From Georgenia ruanii (lineage in GTDB: Bacteria; Actinomycetota; Actinomycetes; Actinomycetales; Actinomycetaceae), in assembly GCF_009193175.1 (NCBI RefSeq), contig NZ_VUKE01000001.1, positions 559,089 through 623,088 on the forward strand: DNA of 64,000 nt, written 5' to 3'. The translations under genes were made by a program, and so were the position numbers. Positions 1 to 8,657 of the stretch are shown here, in pieces. The stretch's first letter is position 1. Every line of letters begins with the position of its first letter. The notes beneath the pieces were generated by a model. That model searched no databases. It worked only from the letters and a program-made list of their open reading frames with translations, and was not told the origin of the DNA.

Positions 1-499
1 GCGGGCGGCCGTGCCAGAGCACGTCCTGGCGGCGCAGCGGGTCGCGGCGGGCGACGTCGTCGGCGATCCGGTAGGCGTAGCGGCGCCACACGGCGGCGAA
101 GCGGGCGTCGAACCCCGCCGGGGCGGCGGCGGCGCGGTGGACGACGACGTCGCTCGCCCCGCGCGGGGCGCCGCCCCGGCCGAGCACCCCGGCGAGGCGG
201 GCCACCAGCGCCTCCCCCGGGCTGCGGTCGCTGCGCCCGGGCACGGCGGCCCAGGCCGCGGCCGGGACGTCGACATGGGCCACCTGCCCGCGGGCGTGCA
301 CGCCGGCGTCGGTGCGGCCCGCCACCGTCAGGCGGGCCGGCCCGGGCAGGCGCAGCACCGTGGTGAGCGCCTGCTCGAGCACCCCCTGGACGGTGCGCAG
401 CCCGGGCTGGGTCGCCCAGCCGGCGAAGGCCGACCCGTCGTAGGCCAGGTCCAGGCGTACCCGGACGGCGGGCGCCTCGGCGGGGTCGGTGCTGGTCAC
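1..499 (-). CDS. truA: tRNA pseudouridine synthase A, partial (C-terminus outside window)
   Basis: N-terminal part (about 166 residues) of TruA, the enzyme that isomerises uridines 38-40 in tRNA anticodon arms. The first strand reads [13 protein letters not shown], and the family signature GRTDAGVHA carries the catalytic aspartate. About 100 residues are lost beyond the left edge. The GTG at 499 is chosen because a TAGCCT box ends 6 nt upstream and no Shine-Dalgarno is visible, so the mRNA is probably leaderless. In most actinobacteria truA directly follows rplQ; here the two are 13.5 kb apart with the selenocysteine/formate block between them. Confidence 0.93.
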   Translation of the reverse strand, partial: MTSTDPAEAPAVRVRLDLAYDGSAFAGWATQPGLRTVQGVLEQALTTVLRLPGPARLTVAGRTDAGVHARGQVAHVDVPAAAWAAVPGRSDRSPGEALVARLAGVLGRGGAPRGASDVVVHRAAAAPAGFDARFAAVWRRYAYRIADDVARRDPLRRQDVLWHGRP

Positions 500-505
500 G
501 AGGGC

Positions 506-511
506 AGGCTA
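506..511 (-). promoter_or_regulatory. -10 box of leaderless truA promoter
   Basis: TAGCCT on the minus strand, 6 nt before the GTG of truA. This TANNNT spacing puts the transcription start at or next to the start codon. No clear -35 box is seen. Confidence 0.5.
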
Positions 512-672
512 ACGCCCCCGCCGGACCTCCCCCGCGAACGGAGGGATACCGTCCGCCCCGTCCCCCTTCCGCCCCACAGGGGCGCGTGGCAGGGTGGAAT
601 TCCGGCCACGACCCGCGGGCCGCGGCCGGGCTCCAGGTTCGTACAACGACGTCCGACGAAAAGGAGGCCGCT

Positions 673-1893
673 GTGGGCGGCAACAAGGCAGTCAGCTACG
701 CAGGACCCGGCAAGGTGGAGGTCATCGACACCGACTACCCGACGTTCGAGCTCAAGGACGGCCCCGGGGTCAACCCGGCGAATGTGGGCCGCAAGGTCAA
801 CCACGGCGTCATCCTCAAGGTGGTGGCCACGAACATCTGCGGCTCCGACCAGCACATGGTGCGCGGCCGGACGACGGCGCCCGAAGGCCTCGTCCTCGGC
901 CACGAGATCACCGGCGAGGTGGTGGAGACCGGGCCGGACGTGGAGTTCATCAAGGAGGGCGACCTCTGCTCGGTCCCGTTCAACATCGCCTGCGGGCGGT
1001 GTCAGAACTGCAAGGAGGGCAAGACCGGCATCTGCCTCAACGTCAACCCCGACCGGCCGGGCTCGGCCTACGGGTACGTCGACATGGGCGGTTGGGTCGG
1101 CGGCCAGGCGCAGTACGTGCTCGTGCCCTACGCCGACTGGAACCTGCTGAAGTTCCCGGACAAGGACCAGGCCATGGAGAAGATCATGGACCTGACCATG
1201 CTCTCGGACATCTTCCCCACCGGCTACCACGGCGTGTTCACCGCCGGGGTGCGCACCGGCTCGACGGTCTACATCGCCGGCGCCGGCCCGGTGGGCCTGG
1301 CCGCCGCGACCGCGGCGCAGCTGCTCGGTGCCTCGGTGGTCATCGTCGGCGACCTCAACAAGGAGCGCCTGGCCCAGGCCCGCAGCTTCGGCTGCGAGAC
1401 GGTCGACGTCTCCGAGGGCGACCCGAAGGACCAGATCGAGCAGATCCTCGGGGTGCCCGAGGTGGACTGCGGCGTCGACGCGGTCGGCTTCGAGGCGCAC
1501 GGCCAGGGCAAGGAGGCCGCCGAGGAGAAGCCGGCGACCGTGCTCAACACCGTCATGGACATCACCAAGGCGGGCGGGGCGCTGGGCATCCCGGGCCTGT
1601 ACGTCACCGGTGACCCTGGCGCGAAGGACGAGGCCGCCAAGGTCGGGTCCCTCTCGATCCGTATCGGGCTCGGCTGGGCGAAGTCCCACTCCTTCACCAC
1701 CGGCCAGTGCCCGGTCATGCGGTACCACCGGCAGCTGATGAACGCGATCCTGCACGACAAGACGCAGATCGCGAAGAACGTCAACGCCACGGCCATCTCG
1801 ATCGACCAGGCGCCGCAGGGGTACAAGGACTTCGACTCCGGCGTCGCCAAGAAGTTCGTGCTCAACCCGAACGAGATGATCAAGGTCGGCTGA
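673..1893 (+). CDS. fdhA: Zinc-dependent formaldehyde dehydrogenase, glutathione-independent
   Basis: Medium-chain zinc alcohol dehydrogenase family member of 406 residues, closest in pattern to the Pseudomonas putida glutathione-independent formaldehyde dehydrogenase (about 400 aa), which oxidises formaldehyde to formate with NAD. Seen: catalytic zinc ligands Cys56 (NICGSD) and His77 (GHE); a structural zinc lobe Cys107, Cys110, Cys113 and Cys121 (CGRCQNCKEGKTGIC); and a Rossmann glycine motif GAGPVG near residue 200. The GTG at 673 follows an AGGAGG at 662-667; reading frame continues upstream but without homology. It ends at a strong hairpin that separates it from the convergent formate dehydrogenase genes. 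Its product, formate, is the substrate of those neighbours, which supports a joint formaldehyde-oxidation role. Cofactor use is inferred from family. Confidence 0.9.
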   Translation: MGGNKAVSYAGPGKVEVIDTDYPTFELKDGPGVNPANVGRKVNHGVILKVVATNICGSDQHMVRGRTTAPEGLVLGHEITGEVVETGPDVEFIKEGDLCSVPFNIACGRCQNCKEGKTGICLNVNPDRPGSAYGYVDMGGWVGGQAQYVLVPYADWNLLKFPDKDQAMEKIMDLTMLSDIFPTGYHGVFTAGVRTGSTVYIAGAGPVGLAAATAAQLLGASVVIVGDLNKERLAQARSFGCETVDVSEGDPKDQIEQILGVPEVDCGVDAVGFEAHGQGKEAAEEKPATVLNTVMDITKAGGALGIPGLYVTGDPGAKDEAAKVGSLSIRIGLGWAKSHSFTTGQCPVMRYHRQLMNAILHDKTQIAKNVNATAISIDQAPQGYKDFDSGVAKKFVLNPNEMIKVG

Positions 1894-1909
1894 CACCCGG
1901 CCGGCGCCC

Positions 1910-1948
1910 AGGGCCCCGGCGCGGCGGTGACCCGCCGGCCGGGGCCCT
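1910..1948. terminator. Bidirectional terminator between fdhA and the formate dehydrogenase operon
   Basis: An 11 bp perfect outer stem (1910-1920 with 1938-1948) encloses a second 5 bp stem (1923-1927 with 1932-1936). It lies 17 nt after the fdhA stop and 47 nt beyond the end of the convergent NrfD-type gene, so it can serve both strands. No U-run. Confidence 0.75.
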
Positions 1949-1994
1949 TCCTCGCGTCACGCCTCGGGAGTACCTCGGCGCGCAGCGGCTCGTG

Positions 1995-3047
1995 TCACGC
2001 CTCGGCGCGCACCGGCTCGCCGCGGTCCACCCGCTCGCGCTGGGGGACCACGGTGTAGCGGGGGTCGCGCGCCGACTGCTGGCCGGCCTCGAAGACTCCC
2101 AGCCGGGTGCACAACGACCCGGCGAGCAGCGCGACGCCGGAGGCCACCGCCGCCACGCGGCTGCGGCCGGCGAGCAGTGAGCCCGCCGCCCCGCCGAGGG
2201 TGAGCACCCGTGCCGCGCGCATGAGCCGGCCCGCCTTGCCCTGGTGCAGCGGCTCGGCGGTGATCCCCATCGACCGCTCCATCTGCCGCTCGGCGAGCTG
2301 CTCGACGAGCGCCCCGCCGAGCGCGAGGCGCCGGGCCGGCCCGGCCTGGGCGACCGGCGCGCTGACCATGCCGAGGCCGCCGGCCGCCGCGGCGGCCGAG
2401 GCGGTGAAGACGAACGGCAGCTCCCGGTAGGCCTCGTGCCACGACGGCGTGGCCGTGTCGGCCAGCAGCACCGCCGTGTACGCGGCCACGGGCGGCGCCG
2501 TCACGGCCGCGACGAGCCCGGCCGGGCGCCCGAGGGCGGCGAGCAGGCGCACCGGCCCCCGGCGCCAGCGGGCGGGGAGCAGGGCGGTGGCCTCGGCGGC
2601 GGCGGCGGTGCCGGCGAAGGGCCCGTAGGCCATGAGGATCCACGTGCCCACGGACATCGGCGAGGTCAGCTTCGCGGTGCGCAGCATGTTGAGGAACCGG
2701 GCCGGCCGGCCCAGGTCGTGCACGAGGGCCGCGAAGCTGAACCCCAGGGCGCCGAGGGCGCCGAGGCGGGCCGACCGGCGCAGGGCGGGCCGCCCGGTCA
2801 GGTCCGCCCCGGCAGCCAGCAGCGAGGAGCCGGCCGCGAGCCCGCCGGCGAACATGTACGCCGGGATGTCGATCTCCCACGGCGACGGCTTGACCACCGG
2901 CCGGCCGTAGTAGGAGGTGAACTCCGCCGGCGGCACCATCGCCCGCTCGCCGCCCGGGCCCGCGCCGCCGCGCCCGCGCCGCTGCCCCGCGCCGGCCCAC
3001 CCGCCCTGCCGGAGGCCGTCGGGCCCCGGCGCGGCGCCCGCGCTCAC
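1995..3047 (-). CDS. NrfD/polysulfide-reductase-type membrane subunit of formate dehydrogenase
   Basis: 350-residue NrfD family integral membrane protein, predicted to pass electrons from the iron-sulfur subunit to the quinone pool. Seen: roughly eight hydrophobic segments, family-like stretches EIDIPAYMFAGGLAAGSSLL and HDLGRPARFLNMLR early in the protein, and a conserved tail ending ARDPRYTVVPQRERV. The annotated GTG at 3047 overlaps the stop of the upstream iron-sulfur gene (GTGA), giving translational coupling. The first 36 residues are Gly/Ala/Arg-rich and look unlike the family, so the ATG at 2939 (MVPPAEFTSYYGRP) is a realistic alternative start. It replaces the cytochrome b (FdnI/FdoI) anchor of enterobacterial enzymes. 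Confidence 0.85.
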   Translation of the reverse strand: MSAGAAPGPDGLRQGGWAGAGQRRGRGGAGPGGERAMVPPAEFTSYYGRPVVKPSPWEIDIPAYMFAGGLAAGSSLLAAGADLTGRPALRRSARLGALGALGFSFAALVHDLGRPARFLNMLRTAKLTSPMSVGTWILMAYGPFAGTAAAAEATALLPARWRRGPVRLLAALGRPAGLVAAVTAPPVAAYTAVLLADTATPSWHEAYRELPFVFTASAAAAAGGLGMVSAPVAQAGPARRLALGGALVEQLAERQMERSMGITAEPLHQGKAGRLMRAARVLTLGGAAGSLLAGRSRVAAVASGVALLAGSLCTRLGVFEAGQQSARDPRYTVVPQRERVDRGEPVRAEA

Positions 3048-4051
3048 CGCTTCCCCAGGAACGCGGCGGCCGCGCCGACCAGGAGCGCGGCGGCGGCCGC
3101 GGTGGCGCGGTTGAACATGTGCGGCAGGTCGCGGGTGGTCACCACCGGGTCCGGGGGCAGGCCGTAGACCTCGGGCTCGTCGAGCAGCAGGAAGAACGCC
3201 CCCGCCCCGCCCACGCCGTCGTGCGGGTCCTCCCCGTACAGCCGCGCCTCGGCCACGCCGGCCTCGTGGAGCCTCTCGACCCGGGCCTGGGCCCGCTCAC
3301 GCAGCTCGTCGAGGTCGCCGAACTGGATGGAGTCCGTGGGGCAGGCCTTGGCGCAGGCCGGCTCCATCCCGGCGCCGAGGCGGTCGTAGCACAGCGTGCA
3401 CTTCTGGGCGATGCCGACGTTCCGGGCGCCGGCGGGGCCCTTGCGCCGCTCGATGACGCCGTAGGGGCAGGCCGGCACGCAGTAGCCGCAGCCGTTGCAG
3501 ATGTCGGGCTGGACGACGACGGTGCCGAACTCGGTGCGCAGCAGGGAGCCGGTCGGGCACACGTCCAGGCAGGCGGCGTGCGTGCAGTGCTTGCACACGT
3601 CGGAGGACATCAGCCACCGGAAGTCGGGCCGCTCGTCGTCGCCGACGCCCGCCTCCTCACCGCCGCCCTCCGCACCGGCCGCCCCGCCCTCGACGCCGGC
3701 AACGCCCGCCCCGGCGCTTCCCGCGCCCGCGCCCGCCTCGGCGGCCGCCCCGCCGGGCGGGCCGACCGTCGGCATGCCCAGGTCCACCCGGGCGCGCCCG
3801 CCGGCCGGCTGCTCGACGAAGGCGACGTGCCGCCAGGTGTTCGCGCCCAGCGCGCCGGTGTTGTCGTAGGACATGCCGAGCAGGTCGAAGCCCTCGTCGG
3901 GCACGAGGTTCCACTCCTTGCAGGCCACCTCGCAGGCCTTGCAGCCGATGCACACGCTGGTGTCGGTGAAGAAGCCCTTGCGCGGGGGCGGGTCGACGTA
4001 TCCGGCCTCCGTGGCGGGGTCGATCGGCCCGAACAGGCTGTGCCTAGCCAT
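3044..4051 (-). CDS. Formate dehydrogenase iron-sulfur (beta) subunit, four [4Fe-4S] clusters
   Basis: 335-residue ferredoxin-like electron-transfer subunit resembling FdnH/FdoH. Four cysteine sets are visible: the first at Cys34, 37, 40 and 44 (CIGCKACEVAC), then CKHCTHAACLDVC, CNGCGYCVPAC, and CTLCYDRLGAG with following cysteines. Residues 93-140 form a Gly/Ala/Glu low-complexity insert between the first and second cluster sets that is not part of the usual fold. The C-terminus has one hydrophobic helix (about 313-332, ALLVGAAAAFLGKR), a likely membrane anchor as in FdnH. It overlaps the catalytic gene by 8 bp and the NrfD gene by 4 bp, so the three are one operon. It should carry electrons from the catalytic subunit to NrfD. 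Confidence 0.92.
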   Translation of the reverse strand: MARHSLFGPIDPATEAGYVDPPPRKGFFTDTSVCIGCKACEVACKEWNLVPDEGFDLLGMSYDNTGALGANTWRHVAFVEQPAGGRARVDLGMPTVGPPGGAAAEAGAGAGSAGAGVAGVEGGAAGAEGGGEEAGVGDDERPDFRWLMSSDVCKHCTHAACLDVCPTGSLLRTEFGTVVVQPDICNGCGYCVPACPYGVIERRKGPAGARNVGIAQKCTLCYDRLGAGMEPACAKACPTDSIQFGDLDELRERAQARVERLHEAGVAEARLYGEDPHDGVGGAGAFFLLLDEPEVYGLPPDPVVTTRDLPHMFNRATAAAAALLVGAAAAFLGKR

Positions 4052-7000
4052 CAGCGTCCTCCTGCGCCTCGGCGCCCCGGGCGGTGACGAAGGGGGCGTA
4101 GTGCTCCCCCGTCACCCCGGCGCGCCGGCGGTAGTCCTGCACGTAGGCCAGCAGCGCCGGGCCGGTGGGCCGCCGCCCGGGGCGCACGTCGCAGGTGCCG
4201 GCCTTGGTCTCCTGGATGAGCACGTTGGGGTCCAGGGTGATGCCGAACAGGTCGTTGGCCGAGTCGCCGCGGACGAGGCCGCTGCCGCCGAAGTGGTAGG
4301 GCAGCCAGACCTGGTGCACGGTGCGCCCCTCCACGCGCAGCGGCCGAAGCCGGTCGGTGACGAGCACCCGGCCCTCCACGGCGGCGCGGGCGGTGACGAC
4401 GTGGCACCAGCCCAGGTGCTCGAGCCCGCGCTCGGCGGCCAGCTCCGGGGAGACCTCGACGAACATCTCCGGCTGCAGCTCGGACAGGTAGGGCAGGAAC
4501 CGGCTCATCCCGCCGGCGGTGTGGTGCTCGGTCAGCCGGCTGGTGGTGAACACGAACGGGAAGACCTCGCTGCGCGCCAGCGGCGGGCTGGGGTTGAGCG
4601 GGTTGACCTCCCGGCGGTACTCGACGCGGGTCGGGTTGGCCTGCTGGCCGTACAGCGGGTTGGCGAAGGGGGACTCCACCGGCTCGTAGTGGGTGGGCAG
4701 CGGCCCGTCGACCAGGCCCTGCGGCACGAACAGCGAGCCCTTGCCGTCGCCCTGCATGATGAAGGCGTCGTCGCCGGCGAGGCCCTCGACCCCGGCGGCG
4801 TCCTCCGGCGGCCGGTAGGACGGCGCCTTCGTCGGCTCGAAGTCCGGCACGTCGTGCCCGGTCCACCGCCCGGCCCGCTCGTCCCACCACACGTAGGCCT
4901 TGCGCTCGCTCCACGGTCGCCCGTCGGGATCGGCCGAGGCGCGGTTGTACAGGATGCGGCGGTTGGCCGGCCACACCCAGCCCCACTCGGGGGCCACCCA
5001 GGACTGCTCCGCGCCGGGCTTGCGCCGGGCGGCCTGGTTGACGCCGTCGGCGAAGACGCCCGTGTAGATCCAGCAGCCCCCCACGGTGGACCCGTCGGCC
5101 CGCAGCTCGGTGTAGGACGACAACGGCCGGCGCGTGGCCGTCTCGTAGCCGTTGATCTCCATGAGCACGGCCTCGGCGCTGGGCTCCGCCGTCGGGCCGT
5201 GCGTGGGGTAGTCCCAGGCCAGGTCGAGGACGGGCCGGTCCTTGGATTCGGTGGACCCGGCGAGCCTCTCCCGCACGAGGCGGCCGAGGTGGAAGAAGAA
5301 CCACAGCTCCGAGCGGCGGTCCCCGGTCGGCTCGACGGCCTTCTCGCGCCACTGCAGCATCCGCTGGGTCTGGGTGAACGTGCCCTCCTTCTCCACGTGG
5401 GAGGCGGCCGGCATGAGGAAGACCTCGGTGGCGCACTCCTCGGGGACGATCTCACCGGTGGCCACCTCCGGGGAGTCCTTCCAGAAGGTCGCGCTCTCGA
5501 TCTCGTAGAGGTCGCGGACCACGAGCCAGTCGAGCTGCGCCATGCCCAGGCGCTGGGCCCGCCCGTGCGCCGACCCCACCGCGGGGTTCTGGCCGAGCAG
5601 GAAGTACCCCTTGACCTTGCCGTCGATCATGTCCATGACGGTCCGGTAGGTGCCGTGGTCGCCGGTCATGCGGGGCATGTAGTCGTAGCAGAAGTCGTTC
5701 TCCGGCGTCGCCGCCGCCCCCCAGTAGGCCTTGAGGAGGCTGACGGCGTAGCTGTCGGCATGGCTCCAGTACCCCTTGGCGCCGGGGTGCCGCACGCTGT
5801 CCACCCATGCCTGGAAGTCGGGGTGGTCCACGGCCTGAGGCATGGGCAGGTAGCCCGGCAGGAGGTTGAACAGCGTGGGGATGTCGGTGGAGCCCTGGAT
5901 GCTCGCGTGCCCGCGCAGGGCCATGATCCCGCCGCCGGGCCGGCCCATGTTCCCCAGCAGCAGCTGGAGGATGGCGCCGGTGCGGATGTACTGCGCGCCC
6001 ACGCTGTGCTGGGTCCATCCGACGCTGTAGACCAGCGCCGTCGTCCGCTCGCGCCCGGAGTTCTGCGCCCAGGCGCGGGCCACCTCGAGGAACTGCTCGC
6101 GCGGGACGCCGCAGGTCTCCTCGACGAGCTCCGCGGTGTAGCGGGCGAAGTGCCGCTTGAGGACCTGGTAGACGCACCGCGGGTGCTGGAGCGTCTCGTC
6201 GCGCGGCGGGTGGCCCTGCACCTGCACCCCGTGGGTCTCGTGCTGCATCGCGCTGGCCGTGGCGCGCTGGCGGGTGCTGCCCATCTCGTCCGGGGCGGCG
6301 TCCTCGTCCCCGGCGTACTGCCAGCTGCGCGTGTGGTAGGTGCGGGTGTCGGGGTCGAAGCCTGAGAAGAGCCCGTCGAGGTCCTCGGGGTCGGCGTACT
6401 CCTCGCTGAGGATGGTGGAGGCGTTGGTGTAGGCGAGGACGTACTCGCGGAAGTCCAGCTCGTTGCTCAGGACGTAGTTGATGATCGCCCCGAGGAACAC
6501 GATGTCGGTGCCCACCCGCAGCGGCACGTAGGTGTCCGCCAGCGCGCTGGTCCGGGTGAAGCGCGGGTCGACGTGGATGACCTTCGCGCCCCGGGCCTTG
6601 GCCTCCATCACCCACTGGAAGCCCACGGGGTGGGCCTCGGCCATGTTCGAGCCCTGGATGACGATGCAGTCCGCGTTGGCGAGGTCCTGCTGGAAGCCGG
6701 TGGCGCCGCCGCGACCGAAGCTGGTCCCCAGACCGGGGACCGTGGCGGAGTGTCAAATACGCGCCTGGTTCTCGATCTGCAACGCGCCGAGCGCCGTGAA
6801 GAGCTTCTTGATGAGGTAGTTCTCCTCGTTGTCCAGCGTCGCCCCGCCCAGGCTGGCGAGGCCCAGGGTGCGGGCGACCCGCCGGCCCTGCTCGTCGTGC
6901 TCCTGCCAGGTCTCCTCCCGTGCCCGGACGACCCGCTCGGCGATCATGTCCATGGCGACGTCGAGGTCGAGGTCCTCCCACTCGGTGGCGTACGGGCGCC

Positions 7001-7322
7001 GGTAGCGCACCGTGCTCAGCCGGTTGGGGCCGGTGACGAGGCTCTTGCTCGCCGAGCCCTTGGGGCACAGCCGGCCGCGGGAGATCGGGCTGTCGGGGTC
7101 GCCCTCGATCTGGACGACCTGCTCGTCCTTGACGTAGACCTTCTGGCCGCAGCCGACGGCGCAGTACGGGCACACGCTGCGCGCGACGCGGTCGGCCGTG
7201 ACCGTGCGGGCGGTGAGCTTCTCGGTGGCGCGGGAGCGGGCGGCGGGCCCGCGGCCGAGCGCGTCGGGGCCGGTCAGCTGGCGCACCACCGGCCAGCTGA
7301 GGAACACCTTCCGACCGTCCAT
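4044..7322 (-). CDS. fdhF: Formate dehydrogenase catalytic subunit, selenocysteine-containing
   Basis: Molybdenum/tungsten bis-MGD formate dehydrogenase, 1092 residues when the in-frame UGA at 6755-6753 is read as selenocysteine (Sec190). Seen: an N-terminal [4Fe-4S] motif Cys51, 54, 58 and 86 (CPYCAVGC then RLCPKG); the active-site context QARI-Sec-HSATVPGLGTSFGRG, which matches the Sec/Cys site of FdnG/FdhF; then AEAHPVGF and further molybdopterin-binding regions; and a C-terminal dinucleotide-binding domain. The frames on both sides of the UGA are the same, so this is recoding, not a frameshift. No twin-arginine signal is present, so the enzyme should face the cytoplasm, unlike E. coli FdnG. 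The ATG follows a GGGAGA site. It oxidises formate to CO2; the selD, selA, selB and tRNA-Sec genes beside it supply the selenocysteine. The gene symbol is by analogy. Confidence 0.95.
6723..6755 (-). promoter_or_regulatory. Selenocysteine UGA codon and bacterial SECIS hairpin
   Basis: The UGA at 6755-6753 is followed after 11 nt by a perfect 7 bp stem GGUCCCC/GGGGACC with a 5-nt loop GGUCU (6741-6723). The loop and the 11-nt distance match what is known of the E. coli fdhF element that SelB binds. The bulged U of the E. coli stem is not evident here. SelB encoded at 10019-11779 is the expected reader. Confidence 0.88.
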
Positions 7323-7377
7323 GACCGATCTCCCTTCCTGCCGCGACCCTAGCGACCACCGCGGCGCCGCGCGCGCC

Positions 7378-8370
7378 TTAGCGCACCTCGATGGCGTGCT
7401 CGCGGGCGGGCACCAGCTCCCCGACCACCGGGTAGCCGGGGATCTCGCCGACGACGAGCAGCCCGCCCGAGGTCTGGGCGTCGGCGAGCAGGACCAGCTC
7501 GTCCTCGCTCACCGCCGAGCGCAGGTGCGGGCGGACCCAGTCGAGGTTGCGCCGGCTGCCACCGGGGACGAACCCGTCGGCGAGCGCCTGCCGGGCGCCG
7601 TCGACGTACGGGACGGCGGCGGCGTCGACGACGGCGCTCAGGCCGCTGGCGCGCACGAGCTTGTAGAGGTGGCCGAGCAGGCCGAAGCCGGTGACGTCGG
7701 TGGCGCAGCGGACGCCGAGGTCGAGCGCGGCGCGGGCGGCGTCGCGGTTGAGCGTGGTCATCTGGGCCACGGCCTCCTCGAAACGCTCGCCGGTGGCCTT
7801 GTGCCGGTTGTTGAGCACGCCCAGGCCCAGCGGCTTGGTCAGGGTGAGCGGGAGCCCGGCCTCGCCGGCGTCGTTGCGCAGCAGCCGGTCGGCGTCGGCC
7901 AGGCCGGTGACCGCCTGGCCGTACTTGGGCTCGGGGTCGTCGATGCTGTGCCCGCCGCCGAGGAAGGCGCCCGCGGCGGCGCACACGTCGGCGCCGCCGC
8001 GCAGCACCTCGCCGGCGACGTCGAAGGGGATCTTCTGGCGCGGCCAGGACAGCAGGTTCACGGCGACCAGCGGGGTGCCGCCCATGGCGTAGACGTCCGA
8101 GAGGGCGTTGGTGGCGGCGATGCGGCCCCAGTCGTAGGGGTCGTCGACGACCGGGGTGAAGAAGTCCGCGGTGGCGATCACGGCCCGGCCGCCGTCGATG
8201 CGCACGGCCGCGGCGTCGTCGCCGTTCTCCAGGCCCACGAGGAGGTCGGCGCCGGCCGGGACGGCGAGCCCGCCGAGCACCCGCTCGAGCTCGCCGGGCG
8301 GGACCTTGCAGGCACAGCCGCCCCCGGCGGCGTACTGCGTCAGGCGGAGGGGCCGTGTCAGCGTCGTCAC
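7378..8370 (-). CDS. selD: Selenide, water dikinase (selenophosphate synthase)
   Basis: 330-residue AIR-synthase/PurM family enzyme that makes selenophosphate from selenide and ATP, the selenium donor for SelA. The N-terminus has the expected LTQYAAGGGCACK motif: Cys19 and Lys22 align with the catalytic Cys17 and Lys20 of E. coli SelD, so this is a cysteine and not a selenocysteine form. Glycine-rich ATP-binding segments such as ALDLGVRCATDVTGFGLLGH follow. It starts with GTG at 8370, 7 nt after a TAGGCT box, and no Shine-Dalgarno is seen, so it is probably leaderless. It lies 55 bp upstream of the formate dehydrogenase catalytic gene in the same direction and probably shares its transcript. 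Confidence 0.95.
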   Translation of the reverse strand: MTTLTRPLRLTQYAAGGGCACKVPPGELERVLGGLAVPAGADLLVGLENGDDAAAVRIDGGRAVIATADFFTPVVDDPYDWGRIAATNALSDVYAMGGTPLVAVNLLSWPRQKIPFDVAGEVLRGGADVCAAAGAFLGGGHSIDDPEPKYGQAVTGLADADRLLRNDAGEAGLPLTLTKPLGLGVLNNRHKATGERFEEAVAQMTTLNRDAARAALDLGVRCATDVTGFGLLGHLYKLVRASGLSAVVDAAAVPYVDGARQALADGFVPGGSRRNLDWVRPHLRSAVSEDELVLLADAQTSGGLLVVGEIPGYPVVGELVPAREHAIEVR

Positions 8371-8377
8371 CCGCGTC

Positions 8378-8383
8378 AGCCTA
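8378..8383 (-). promoter_or_regulatory. -10 box of leaderless selD-fdh operon promoter
   Basis: TAGGCT on the minus strand ends 7 nt before the GTG of selD. The divergent tRNA-Sec gene has its own TAGGGT at 8532-8537, so 8371-8543 is a two-way promoter region. Confidence 0.5.
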
Positions 8384-8531
8384 GGGACCCGCGCCGACGC
8401 CGGCCAGAGGGGCGGGCTTCCCGTCCCCCGGCGAGCACAGCTGCGCCCCGCGGGAACGCCAGCGCCCGGAGAGAAGACCAGCGCCCGGGAGAAGGAGCGC
8501 CCGGCGGGTCCTCCTCCGGCCGGAGGGCGGC

Positions 8532-8537
8532 TAGGGT
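8532..8537 (+). promoter_or_regulatory. Candidate -10 box for tRNA-Sec/selA/selB
   Basis: TAGGGT lies 6 nt before the mature 5' end of tRNA-Sec. A matching -35 box is not evident, so this rests on the -10 box and its position. Confidence 0.35.
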
Positions 8538-8543
8538 GACGGC

Positions 8544-8638
8544 GGAGGCGTACCTCGTCTGGTGACGGGCGCGGTCCTCAAAACCGTTGTGGCCGAGCAG
8601 CTCGGCCAGGCGGGTTCGATTCCCGTCCGCCTCCGCCA
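8544..8638 (+). tRNA. selC: tRNA-Sec (anticodon TCA)
   Basis: 95-nt selenocysteine tRNA, the same length as the E. coli molecule. Seen: a long D stem of 6 bp with a 4-nt loop (8554-8569), an anticodon stem GCGGT/ACCGT around TCA (8578-8580), a long variable arm with the stem GGCCGAG/CTCGGCC, a 5 bp T stem with TTCGATT loop, discriminator G8635 and an encoded CCA. The acceptor stem has seven clear pairs (8544-8550 with 8628-8634); the eighth position would be T8551 opposite C8627, a mismatch where E. coli has a pair. It is serylated, then converted to selenocysteinyl-tRNA by SelA, 19 bp downstream. Confidence 0.95.
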
Positions 8639-8657
8639 CTCTCGAGGAGGAGCGCGC

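Noticed and set aside
6644-6753. Break of the formate dehydrogenase catalytic gene into two frames, as a pseudogene
   Set aside because: Both parts are in the same frame, the stop is UGA within the Sec motif, a SECIS-like hairpin follows, and selABD and tRNA-Sec are adjacent.
7378-8370. SelD as a second selenoprotein
   Set aside because: The catalytic position is TGC (Cys19 in GGGCACK), and no in-frame TGA occurs in the gene.
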